From Prorocentrum cordatum (lineage: Eukaryota; Sar; Dinophyceae; Prorocentrales; Prorocentraceae): a stretch of DNA of 25,000 nt. The stretch is from the NCBI GenBank assembly GCA_963575745.1, contig CAUYUJ010004595.1, positions 1-25,000 of the forward strand, given 5' to 3'. The notes beneath the pieces were generated by a model that was not told the origin of the DNA, did no database searches, and saw only the letters and a program-made list of their open reading frames with translations. Shown piece by piece: positions 17,815 to 25,000 of the stretch; within the stretch, counting starts at the first letter, position 1, and each line of letters begins with the position of its first letter. The position numbers and the translations under genes are program-made.

Positions 17815-17896
17815 TTAATCGACCCGCTCAAAAATCCAGGGTTGCATTATTATTCGCCCCATGAAAATCATAGGGTTGTCTTATTAGTCGACCCCG
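17815..17896. repeat. 35-bp repeat with GGGTTGTCTTATTAGTCGAC motif
   Basis: The word TTA(A/T/G)TCG(A/C)CCC starts at 17815, 17850 and 17884, and AAAATC-x-AGGGTTG occurs in each full unit. The composition is A/T-richer than its surroundings. The combination GGGTYGTCTTATTA-CGACCCC recalls subterminal repeats of pogo/Tigger-type transposons as I remember them; no transposase is present. Confidence 0.5.
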
Positions 17897-17919
17897 CGTT
17901 ATCAAGCAACCGTGGAGTC

Positions 17920-18130
17920 CCAAGGCTGGGGTTGGGGCCGCGGGCGGGGCCAGGGGCTGGAACTGGGGCTGGGCCCGGCATTGCCGCGGGGCCTCTGCCC
18001 AGAACCAGGGTCAGGGCCGGGGCCGGGGCCGGGGCTTCCAGGGGCGCGGCCGCGGCCGGGGCCAGGCAGGGGCTGGGAGCGGCGCCGCCGGGCCAGGGCC
18101 GGGGCCAGTGCCGGGGCCGGCGCCGGGACC
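17920..18130. repeat. GGGGCC / GGGGCTGG-rich tract
   Basis: Dense G4 and G3 runs on the plus strand (GGGGCCGGGGCC and relatives) with near-hexamer periodicity. It could form G-quadruplexes. No gene is supported. Confidence 0.7.
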
Positions 18131-18140
18131 GCGAGCTCTG

Positions 18141-18244
18141 GAGCACCGAATGGCGTCGGAAATTGCGCCCCCACCCCCCCTTGTGCACGGCGAACTGCTG
18201 GCCGGCCCCCGAGCACTGAATGGCGTCGGAAATTGCGCCCCCCC
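18141..18244. repeat. 70-bp direct repeat, 1.5 copies
   Basis: GAGCACYGAATGGCGTCGG begins at 18141 and again at 18211, and the match continues through AAATTGCGCCCCC. Only one substitution separates the 33-bp shared part. Confidence 0.85.
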
Positions 18245-18256
18245 TTGCACCTTGAG

Positions 18257-18395
18257 GGTTAGATCTGCTCTAGTTAGCTATCATATGTAGTTAAGGTATA
18301 CAGAGTTATATGTTTCAATAACTTATATATTCTAATAAAGGAACAGAGGCACCTGCGATTTCGATGTTGATTTTATGTCAATTTCATGATCATGT
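18257..18395. other. A/T-rich island
   Basis: About 140 bases at roughly 35% G+C, including TTATATATTCTAATAAAG and TTGATTTTATGTCAATTTC, between G/C-rich blocks. No frame or hairpin stands out. Confidence 0.6.
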
Positions 18396-18581
18396 CGCGC
18401 TATTCCGCCCCACCCTCCCCCCCGCCTCTACGCCCCCCCCCCCCCCCCCTCCTGCCACGCGGCGTCTCCTCGACAGGAGACGTCGGCCCCCCTCGCCGCG
18501 ATTTGTTGCCTCAGCGGGCGCGGACAGCGCAAGGGCAGGCGCGCCCCCGATTCTGGGCGCGCGCGCGGCGCGGGTCTTCGC

Positions 18582-19860
18582 TCAGCAAAGCCGTCGCCGC
18601 TGATTCGCCCGCCCGTCCTTCTCGCCGCCCTGGGCCGCGCGCGCCTCCGCCGCAACCGCCCTGTCGGCCGCGGGCGCGTCGACGCCCCGCAGCTCCGCAA
18701 TGCGGCTCAGACAGCAATCATGGACGCACTGCTGGCGGCGGCGATGCCGCCGGGAACCGCCCTGCAGCTGCGCGGAGCGCCGGGGCCCCACGTTGCCCGC
18801 GGCGCCGATGGGGCCGCGCGCGGCGCGTCGAGCGCCCTGGGCAGCCATCTGTGCAATAGCGAATTCGCAGGCAGCTTGCAAAGGAAACCTGTGGGCCAAA
18901 AACGGCCGCGGCAAATGTGCGCAGAGAAAGGGCGAACGGAGCGATTGGAATTCGGACGGCGCGGGGGGGGGGGGGGCGGCGAGGGGGGGCGCCCGAGGCA
19001 GATCGATGCGCCCCTCCGTTGAATCCTCGGGGCGCGAGCACGCTGCCGCGACGCTCGGCGAAGCGAGCGCCCGCGCTTCCGAAGTCCTTGTCTCTACAAG
19101 TCCAGCGCGTCTCGGGCCGATGCCCCCGCTTGGCTTCCAAGCCCATCTCGAGCATTTGATGGATCTTCGGCAGGGCGCATGCCGCGCAGGGCGGCGCATT
19201 GCAGGCTGAACTCGATCGACTGGCCACGCGTAATTCCCCCTTGCATGCTTCCATTCCGCAGGCAAAGGCAACGCTGAGACAAATGAAACACATCGCGTCT
19301 CATCGCCGCCTCCCCGGCGACACTCGGGCCGCGCAGCTCGTCGGCGAGCGCGCCCCCATAGTGCGCCGTGTGTCCGATGACAGCAGCTTGCCCCGAAAGG
19401 CGCAGTGTTTTTCTGTGTATGATGGCCTTCTTGGTCAAGGAGTGGATTCGATCCGCTTCTGGTGTCCGCTCGCACCAAGCGCCCCGCTACGCATTGCACT
19501 GTTCGTCGCGCGCGGGGCCAGACAATTGTTCAATTGTACGAATCTGACGAAATTTGCCCCAGCCAACCTGCAGCCGCGCCCAGATCAACTGCGCGTGACC
19601 AATCGCTTCTCCAGGCCGACTGGTTCGCCCACGGGATTGACGTCGCTGGCGATATAGTAACACCTTGTTCCGTTAAGTGTGTGATCAGCTGCGTCTCCGC
19701 GCGCCTTGTTGCACCGCCGCAGTTCCGCGCTGCCGACGCGCTCTGGCCGGTAGACCTGCGCGGGCGACGGGGTGCGGGGGGGGGTCGCTGGAGACAGAGA
19801 TTGGGCAATGAAGGGGCTTGCCGCGGCGTCGCGCTGCACCGCCGGCAGCCTTCTCGTTGA
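18582..19860 (-). CDS. Scattered coding-like segments, minus strand, unresolved exons
   Basis: Several pieces have ordinary composition and G/C-ending codons but lie in different frames. Near 19800-19590: ELRRCNKARGDAADHTLNGT and YYIASDVNPVGEPVGLEKRL. Near 19420-19290: LSGQAAVIGHTAHYGGALAD and ELRGPSVAGEAAMRRDVFH. Near 19200-19050: CALPKIHQMLEMGLEAKRGH and DKDFGSAGARFAERRG. Near 18740-18582: LSRIAELRGVDAPAADRAVA, ending at a stop at 18584-18582. A plus-strand frame also stays open at 19199-19657 with fair bias, so strand is not certain throughout. They could be downstream exons of the gene starting at 20672 or a separate gene. No domain was recognised and splice sites are unclear. Confidence 0.35.
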
Positions 19861-20039
19861 ATTGCGGGACCCTGAGCATTTGTTTCCAGCGCCCCCGATC
19901 TGCGCGCGTCTGCGCCGGCGCAGACCTGCAGCCCAGATCAGCGCCTGCCTTCTTGCCCCTGCCAAAGTCAGACTTAAACCGACCTCTGCCGTCGCGGCGG
20001 GCTGCGGGGCATTTACTTGCAGCCGCGGGCAGAGATCTT

Positions 20040-20672
20040 TCAGGTATCGCATTGAAAATGCCACGCCGCGCGTCCGCGCCCATGGAAGCTTTCTTCGGCC
20101 CAACGATGGGCATGCGTAGCTTTTGCGCTGCCATCTTTTCGGGCGGATTTGGCGAATTTGGGGCGCCGTCGGCCCGCAGACTCGAGCGAATCATCGACCG
20201 ACCTGCATTGCCGAGAGGCAGCGTTGCACGTGACTCTTTCCGACTTTATCCAGGCCGCTGGCGCCCTCAGCTTTTCCAGCGCGACGCATTGCGCTAGTCG
20301 GGCAAAGTATTCGCGCGGCAAGCCGAAGGCGGCCCGCTCCTTCTGCTCGCAGCTGCGCCTCTCGCCCCAACGGCGGACCTCTGCGAAGTACGTCGTGGGC
20401 CACAAACGGCTTCGACGAATTTGCCTCCGCGGCCTCCTGGATCCATTGCCGCCGACGTTTGCCCGCGCGAGGGCGTCCTCCTGGCCCGCTCCTCGGCGGC
20501 CGGCCAAGTCGCCCACTCCCCGGTGGCCTCCCGCGCGGGCGCCGCCCAGGAGCGACTGGGCCTGTGGGTGGGCGAGCGCGTTGGTCGTCACCAGCGCGCC
20601 CACGTTTGCCTTCAATCTCTTGCCATGAAGAGGAGACGCAGCATCATGATGACGCTTGCGTTTGCCGAGCAT
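20040..20672 (-). CDS. Basic protein with N-terminal Lys/Arg cluster
   Basis: The ATG at 20672-20670 lies 8 bases after CTGATTTTCCAG, a good spliced-leader acceptor. The frame runs 210 codons to a stop at 20042-20040. It begins MLGKRKRHHDAASPLHGKRL, so a nuclear signal is likely, and continues through an Ala/Gly-rich stretch, RRPRRQIRRSRLWPTTYFAE, SCEQKERAAFGLPREYFARL and CVALEKLRAPAAWIKSERVT. Near 20200 a second frame becomes equally coding-like (MAAQKLRMPIVGPKKASMGA to about 19960), so the gene may splice or shift there rather than end at 20040. It is 370 bp downstream of the previous minus-strand gene. No known family recognised. Confidence 0.5.
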   Translation of the reverse strand: MLGKRKRHHDAASPLHGKRLKANVGALVTTNALAHPQAQSLLGGARAGGHRGVGDLAGRRGAGQEDALARANVGGNGSRRPRRQIRRSRLWPTTYFAEVRRWGERRSCEQKERAAFGLPREYFARLAQCVALEKLRAPAAWIKSERVTCNAASRQCRSVDDSLESAGRRRPKFAKSARKDGSAKATHAHRWAEESFHGRGRAAWHFQCDT

Positions 20673-20692
20673 TTCTGACCCTGGAAAATCAG
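20673..20692 (-). promoter_or_regulatory. Likely spliced-leader acceptor
   Basis: On the minus strand CTGATTTTCCAG ends a few bases before the ATG at 20672. Dinoflagellate mRNAs receive a 22-nt leader at such AG sites. The upstream pyrimidine tract is short. Confidence 0.35.
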
Positions 20693-21040
20693 GTGACCTC
20701 GAGCCACAAAGCCACCGCGGAAGACATCGCGGACGACGGGTCGACATCGGCGGCCCTCCCGCACGGGGGGGGCAAACGATGATGCGATTGCATTATTTCT
20801 TCAAGAGCGCAGCGACAGCTATCTCGCCGCTCAGGCATGCGGCTGCATCAGGAAAGCCAGCGAGGGCCACCAGGATATGTAGCAACACGTATATGGACAA
20901 CACCTCCTTGATCTATCATCGTTGTCTTGATGTTCCTCCGCCTCGTCCCCCTTTTCCTCCCTTTCTTCCCCTTCGCCCGTCCTATCTGCGCGTGCCAGAG
21001 CCTCGCGCGTGCTCGAAGATCGCGACCCTGTCAGGTGGCG

Positions 21041-21800
21041 TTAAAGCATTTCCTTCGCGTCGGCAAGCTGCCTCTGGAGAGCGGGCAGCTCCTTCGCGCC
21101 CGCGGTGCGCGCCTGCTTTGCCGCGGCGATATTGCACTGGCGCTCGTCCGCGAAGTTGCCCGGGACATTGATGCTGCCCTCGATATCCTGCGAGTAATTC
21201 GACCGCGTCTTCCTCTTCTTGTCCCCCTTGGAAACCTTGCTCTTCTCCGCCGGCTGGCTCTTGCGCTCGCGCAGTGACATCTGGGGCCCATGCGGCCCAA
21301 ATAATTTATTCCGGGAGCGATGGAAAACGAGTCGCCCGACCCCCCCCCCCTCCCGCCGCCCCCTGCTGCCGCGTCTGGCCCAGGGGGCGGCGGGGCGGGG
21401 GGGCGGGGGCGATGGTCTTTCCCCCCTTTCGGTCATGAGATTATTCGCCGCCCCCTTGACTTCGCGGATCAGCGGGCGCTCCTCGACCCCAACTTTCGAC
21501 CCGGACGGCGAGGCTGACAGTCCGGATGGCGCGCCCGTTGCGTCGCGCGCGCCCGCGAGGTGCGAGCCGCTCTTCACATTTGCGCCGCCAGAGGTCTTCT
21601 TGAATTGCTTCTGCGTCCAGGTCTTCTTGCGCCCTTCATCCTCGGCGCTGAAATGCTTGGTCAACTCCTCATTCGTGTCATGGGTTGCGGGTGGGTGCTC
21701 CTCCTTGGCGTCGAACTCTTTCGCGTTCTCTTCAGGCGAGTCGACGGCGCATGCGATCGCTTCCTTGCGCGCGCCGAAATCAAAGATTGCGCGGCCGAAA
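21041..21800 (-). CDS. Last exon of Lys-rich protein gene
   Basis: The minus strand reads AIFDFGARKEAIACAVDSPE, ENAKEFDAKEEHPPATHDTN, EELTKHFSAEDEGRKKTWTQ and KQFKKTSGGANVKSG, then a Ser/Gly stretch and LIREVKGAANNLMTERG. A poly-G/Pro-rich part (about 21440-21290), which may be an intron ending GGGCCCCAG|ATGTCACTG, leads into MSLRERKSQPAEKSKVSKGD, KKRKTRSNYSQDIEGS and NIAAAKQARTAGAKELPALQ, RQLADAKEML, stop at 21043-21041. The end looks like a short coiled coil. The join to the preceding exon near 21800 needs a one-base change. Function unknown; the Lys content suggests a nucleic-acid-binding or nuclear protein, as inference. Confidence 0.5.
21352..21394. repeat. 14-bp perfect inverted repeat
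   Basis: CCCGCCGCCCCCTG at 21352-21365 pairs exactly with CAGGGGGCGGCGGG at 21381-21394 around a 15-nt loop. It lies in the possible intron of the gene above and recalls the CCCCT/AGGGG hairpins, with longer arms. Confidence 0.7.
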
Positions 21801-22144
21801 CAGCTTGAGAATCTGTGCCGGGATAAGGCACCCGTTCGGAAACTGGAGCATGTGCATCGCCAGTGGCGAGCGGCTTTTCAATCCCATGATTTTTTTGGAG
21901 CGTCGGGGGCGACGCCGGGGTGGCGCGGCACATGCTGTTTCCCCGTTTTCCCGGGGAAGCAACGAAGAATGGATGCGCCAGGATCCCGCGTGCACCAGGA
22001 TTCGCTTTCCTGTGCGAGATTCAGTGTGAGGCCAGACAAAGGCGTCGGTGCATAGAGTTCGGTTCCACCTGTCCTTGCTCGAAAACTCATCCTCTTGAAC
22101 GCGGTCACATGACTGTTCGAAGTGCACGGCGAACGTGAAGTTAT
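21795..22144 (-). CDS. Internal exon of Lys-rich protein gene
   Basis: Starting after GGCTGCAG at 22144 it reads DNFTFAVHFEQSCDRVQEDE, FSSKDRWNRTLCTDAFVWPH, TESRTGKRILVHAGSWRIHS, SLLPRENGETACAA, a basic patch RRRPRRSKKIMGLKSR, and MHMLQFPNGCLIPAQILKLF. The start is fixed by the intron: the G left by the previous exon plus AT completes a GAT codon. Codons are less G/C-biased than in neighbouring genes, but the sequence is complex and hydrophobic residues are well spaced, suggesting a folded domain that I do not recognise. Confidence 0.55.
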
Positions 22145-22189
22145 CTGCAGCCTTGCCGCGTGCGCTTCCCCCCGCAATTTCAAGGTGCG

Positions 22190-22236
<47 letters not shown>

Positions 22237-22257
22237 TATGTGTATATACATATAAAC
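22145..22257 (-). other. 113-nt GT-AG intron containing a TA microsatellite
   Basis: The donor is CAAGAGG|GTTTATATG and the acceptor GGCTGCAG|ATAACTTC. Splicing joins NELANQE to DNFTFAVHF in frame. Most of the intron is the TA tract. Confidence 0.65.
22195..22254. repeat. TA dinucleotide microsatellite
   Basis: TATATATA for about 40 bases, then mixed CATATATATG and TGTATATACA, within the intron above. Confidence 0.95.
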
Positions 22258-22560
22258 CCTCTTGGTTCGCAAGCTCGTTCCACTGCGCCCGGCATTCCTT
22301 GGCGGCCTTCCTTTTGCCATCGTCGCCACATGCGTTGCTGCTCTGGCGCCGCAAGGAAGTGGGCGTCCGATTCAGCCCCCCGCGGTTGAGGGCGGCGAAC
22401 TTGCACTGCTTCTTGGGGGCGCAAACGACGACGGCGACGCCCGTGACAGCCGCTGGCAGGCAGCGCGGCACGCGCGCCAGAAGGGCGACGAATTGCGAAT
22501 GCATCGCCGCTCGCATGATCAGCGCGGAGGGCATCCGATCAGGAAAGCTAGACATCTGAA
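22258..22560 (-). CDS. First visible exon of Lys-rich protein gene
   Basis: The frame includes MSSFPDRMPSALIMRAAMHS, QFVALLARVPRCLPAAVTGV and AVVVCAPKKQCKFAALNRGG, then TPTSLRRQSSNACGDDGKRK and AAKECRAQWNELANQE, ending at the GT donor. The ATG before SSFPDRM (near 22562-22560) is a possible start; others follow at MPSALIM. A Val/Ala-rich stretch near the start could be a short membrane or buried segment. A possible spliced-leader relic lies about 65 bases upstream. Alternatively the frame continues from further exons upstream. Confidence 0.45.
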
Positions 22561-22614
22561 GTGCTGGAGCCGAAAAGGCCGCAGCGTTTAACGTCGTCGA
22601 GGTCTGCGATCGAA

Positions 22615-22640
22615 TGCCAAAACAATGCCAAAATGGCAAG
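22615..22640 (-). other. Possible spliced-leader relic
   Basis: The minus strand contains GCCATTTTGGC (22637-22627), the core 11 bases of the dinoflagellate spliced leader as I know it, followed by ATTG and then a second partial TTTTGGC at 22623-22617. The leader's usual next bases, TCAAG, are not present. GCCATTTTGGC is a near-palindrome, which raises the chance of coincidence. Confidence 0.3.
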
Positions 22641-22689
22641 ATGTGGATCCTCATCCTTTTTTTCTCCCCCCGTCATTCTCTCCCTCCTG

Positions 22690-23060
22690 CGCCCTCCTTC
22701 TCTGGCGCCCTCCTGCGCGGCGGGGCGGGGGGTGATTTGATGGCGTTTTAGCGCCAGACGGAATGCGCGCGCCGATTTCGGTCTTCGGATATGTGACCGC
22801 TCAAGAAAAGTCAGCGAGCGCCGCGGATTTTCTGCGAAAGCAAAAATCTGCGGCTTGCAGGAACCATATTGTGAATTTGATAGGCGCAGCGAACTAGTAT
22901 ACAAATATTGCTCGGGATACTTGAACAGCGCAAGCACCTCCTGCTTGACGGTTGGGCGGCGCGCCAGTTGCAATTGCTCGAGGCGTTCACTCGGGGGGAG
23001 ATTCATGCGCGTGCTATGCGCGCGCTCTATTGCGACGCATTTCAGGCATCCGCCACCGCG
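22690..23060 (-). CDS. Exon of unknown protein gene
   Basis: The frame reads CLKCVAIERAHSTRMNLPPS, ERLEQLQLARRPTVKQEVLA, LFKYPEQYLYTSSLRLSNSQ, YGSCKPQIFAFAENPRRSLT and FLERSHIRRPKSARAFRLAL, with mixed composition. It stays open to a stop at 22550-22548, crossing purine-rich sequence (22660-22730) and the possible leader relic, which I take as noncoding. It lies downstream of the Ala/Pro-rich region and could be a 3' exon of that gene. Third-position bias is weaker here than in the neighbours. No domain recognised. Confidence 0.4.
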
Positions 23061-23299
23061 GGCGCCGCCGCCCACGCGCGCTGCGCGCGCGTTGCGCGCG
23101 GCGCGCGTCGAGCATGCGCGTTGCGCGCGCAAGTGGGATTCATCGCGTTCCGTCTCCGTGGCATGAACCGCATCAATACTGATGATTGCTATGCGCATGA
23201 TCTAAACATAATGAATACATTCCAAATGCTATATAGCATCGCTTCAGAACGCGGGGGCGCTGCGATGGGCCATGCGCCCATCCTCCCCCTGCACCTGCA

Positions 23300-23841
23300 C
23301 CCCCCCTGCCCCCCTCGAGACACGCCCTCCTCGGCGGGGGGCGGGCGCGACGAATGACGATGTTCTTTCAGGAAGCGCGACAAGCGGCCACCTTGCTTGG
23401 CGCGCGTGCGGCTCTGCAGGACGCGCTGCTCAGCTGCCCTTATGCCTCGTGGCCATCCCTGTCGGCGCCCTGTTGCCTGGGCCGCGCCGCCGCCGTTGCC
23501 GTCGCCGTCGGGCTTCTTCTTTTTGTCGCTGGGCTCGCGGGCGCCCCCCCCCCATCGGGCCGGCGTTTCTTGCCTTCGCCCTTGTCGCCCTGCTCTGCTC
23601 CTGCAGCGACCGCGCCCGTGCCCTTCTGCATTGCCCCCGGGGCTGCTGCCTCGCGCGCTGGCTGTTGTGCTCCTGCAGCAGCTGGCGCTGCCCCTTGGGC
23701 CCCCCTTCTCTCTGGCGCCCTCGGGGCTCGCGCGCCGAGCTCTGGGTTCGTCTGGTCGGGGGGCGGCTTCTGCATCGGCCCCCGCTGCATCGGCGCGGCC
23801 ATCCTCGGCGGGCCCCCCCTTGCGTTTCGTCGTGATCTCAT
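23300..23841 (-). CDS. Ala/Gly/Lys-rich coding segment with frame break
   Basis: PPPDQTNPELGARAPRAPER, then an Ala/Gln stretch, PGAMQKGTGAVAAGAEQGDK and GEGKKRRPDGGGAP lead to an eight-base G run (near 23547-23554), after which the coherent reading is in another frame: SDKKKKPDGDGNGGGAAQAT, WPRGIRAAEQRVLQSRTRAK and GGRLSRFLKEHRH. As in the other minus-strand genes, the break sits at a homopolymer. Probably an intrinsically disordered basic region of the protein whose upstream part is at 23900-24973. Confidence 0.4.
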
Positions 23842-23899
23842 GCTGGCGCATGCGCGGCGCTGCCGTCTCGGGCGCGCGCGGCTCCGTGGGCGGGGGGCC

Positions 23900-24973
23900 T
23901 GCTGCTGCCGCTGCTGTTGCTACTGCTGCCGCCGCCAGCGGCTCGAATCGGCGGCGGCGGTGCCCAGTGGCGGGGGGTCTGGCTCCGCAGGCGCTTCCGC
24001 GCAGCTGGCGCTGCTGCTGGCGGCGCCCCCATGCTTTCTGCACATTGCCTTGTGCGCCTGCGCATTAGGGGGCTGCGTGGAGAGCGCCTCGCACACGGAA
24101 TCGGAATCGTCGTCTGCAGTCGCCCCCTCCAGCATCGCTGCAGGCGGGCCTCTGGGCTGCGCGGTCGCGTCGACGGGCGTCCACGGCGAGCTGGGCTCAT
24201 GCTCTCCTTTTCCCACCTCCCTCGACGAGGCTGGGCGTCTGGGTCGGGCTGATGGGTGCCTGCTGCTGGCGAGCGCGCGGCCCCCCCTCCTGCTGGCGCT
24301 GTGGCCGGCGCCGCGGCTGCCTCTGCGGCTGCGGCTGCAACGACGGGCGGCTGCGGAGGGAGGGGGGGTCGCTGCGTCTTCGCTGCAGTGGCCTGCCGGG
24401 GCCCTGTCGGGAGCGGCGCGCTCGGCGGCGGGAGCGGCGGCTGCTGCGGATTGGGGGCGGCAGCGGCTGCAAGTGCGCCGTGGGCATCTGGGGCCACGCC
24501 TGCCACGACGGCAATTGCGGCATCACGATCACTGGCTGCTGCGACTGTTGCTGGATCGCCCCCGCGCGCTGCAGCCGCTGCGGGGCCTCCTGCGCCGCCT
24601 GCGACGCCGTGGGCGGCGCCGCTGCTTGCCTTAGCGCTTCCAACATGCCTGAGATATGGGGGCAGTCTTGGGCCCGTGGCCCTCCTATGCGCGTGCGAGT
24701 AGGACGTCGTTGGGCGGTGGATTGGCTGGCGGGCGAGGCTGCGGCTTCGGCGACGGCGGCGGCATCGCTGGCGCGCTCTTCGGCGCTGGCTTCGGGAATC
24801 TCGGGAACGCAGAGTCGCCCGGGGCGCGCGAGGGAATCGTCTCGACGTCGAAGTGCGCGATGAGTGTTCGCATCGGGCCAGTCTCGGGCCCCGCTGGCAT
24901 GGGTCTGAGGGGCGCGAGGACGCGCCCGTGCTTTGCGATCTCCTGCTCCTCGCGCTCTTTGGTGCCCCCCCAC
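23900..24973 (-). CDS. Ala/Pro/Gln-rich protein, 5' end outside the window
   Basis: The coding reading changes frame several times among GCN and CAG-type repeats. From the right: EIPEASAEERASDAAAVAEA, CPHISGMLEALRQAAAPPTA, SQAAQEAPQRLQRAGAIQQQ and QPVIVMPQLPSWQAWPQMPT; then PQQPPLPPPSAPLPTGPRQA and an Ala-rich run; then SSPWTPVDATAQPRGPPAAM, LEGATADDDSDSVCEALSTQ and PPNAQAHKAMCRKHGGAASS. Such Gln/Pro/Ala composition is common in disordered regulatory proteins, but that is composition only. The start is not in the window. Trinucleotide repeats make length changes and sequencing slips likely. Confidence 0.4.
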
Positions 24974-25000
24974 CGCCTAGGCGCTGCTCTCCTGCGCAGG

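Noticed and set aside
19199-19657. Plus-strand 152-codon frame as a gene
   Set aside because: Codon bias is fair, but the minus strand reads equally well here and matches the orientation of all neighbours. Undecided, so not listed as a gene.
23354-24634. Plus-strand 426-codon Ala/Cys/Arg-rich frame
   Set aside because: Very long but composed of Ala, Gly, Arg and Cys from G/C-rich trinucleotides; the minus strand gives more varied protein-like segments.

Overview
The window looks like nuclear DNA of a GC-rich dinoflagellate. The evidence is long C/G homopolymers, abundant simple and tandem repeats, coding segments with strong G/C third positions broken into exons, several coding stretches on one strand, short GT-AG introns, and degenerate copies of protein families I associate with dinoflagellates (an ISXO2/Merlin-type DDE transposase, a decayed C5-methyltransferase-like gene, and two motif families without a name I can give). 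A Prorocentrum-like genome would fit the base composition, but genus is inference. There are no bacterial operons, rRNA or tRNA genes, or CRISPR arrays.

Layout. 1-900: simple repeats, no confident gene. 900-8100: a graveyard of broken coding sequence. It holds a minus-strand fragment with a PK-H / NPK / LDESLN motif series, a plus-strand gene with one good intron and an in-frame stop, a transposase gene flanked by two ~240-bp direct repeats (3170-5307), a minus-strand fragment with LDGV and CGCRGW motifs, and a minus-strand relic with motifs IV, VIII, IX and X of C5 cytosine methyltransferases. 8270-13336: mostly tandem repeats (96-bp, 12-bp, 11-bp, 5-bp and 101-bp units plus TA, GAG, GA and CT tracts).

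13337-24973: coding segments are all on the minus strand, as expected for unidirectional dinoflagellate gene clusters. From the right edge leftwards I see an Ala/Pro/Gln-rich protein gene (5' end outside the window), a lysine-rich protein gene with a convincing 113-bp intron (stop at 21041), a basic protein gene starting at 20672, scattered coding-like segments down to 18582, and a multi-exon gene (about 17687 to 13337) with a Cys/His motif, an Ala/Glu coiled coil and a basic tail. No function can be assigned to these four.

The most unusual signals are a family of about 15-nt CCCCT...AGGGG hairpins confined to the presumed noncoding parts of the 13.3-17.8 kb gene (one 74-nt GT-AG intron is almost nothing but two of them), the direct-repeat-bounded transposase unit, a 101-bp satellite that begins at a stop codon, and a possible spliced-leader relic at 22627. 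Many reading-frame breaks sit at homopolymers, so consensus error and true pseudogene decay cannot be separated from this sequence alone.
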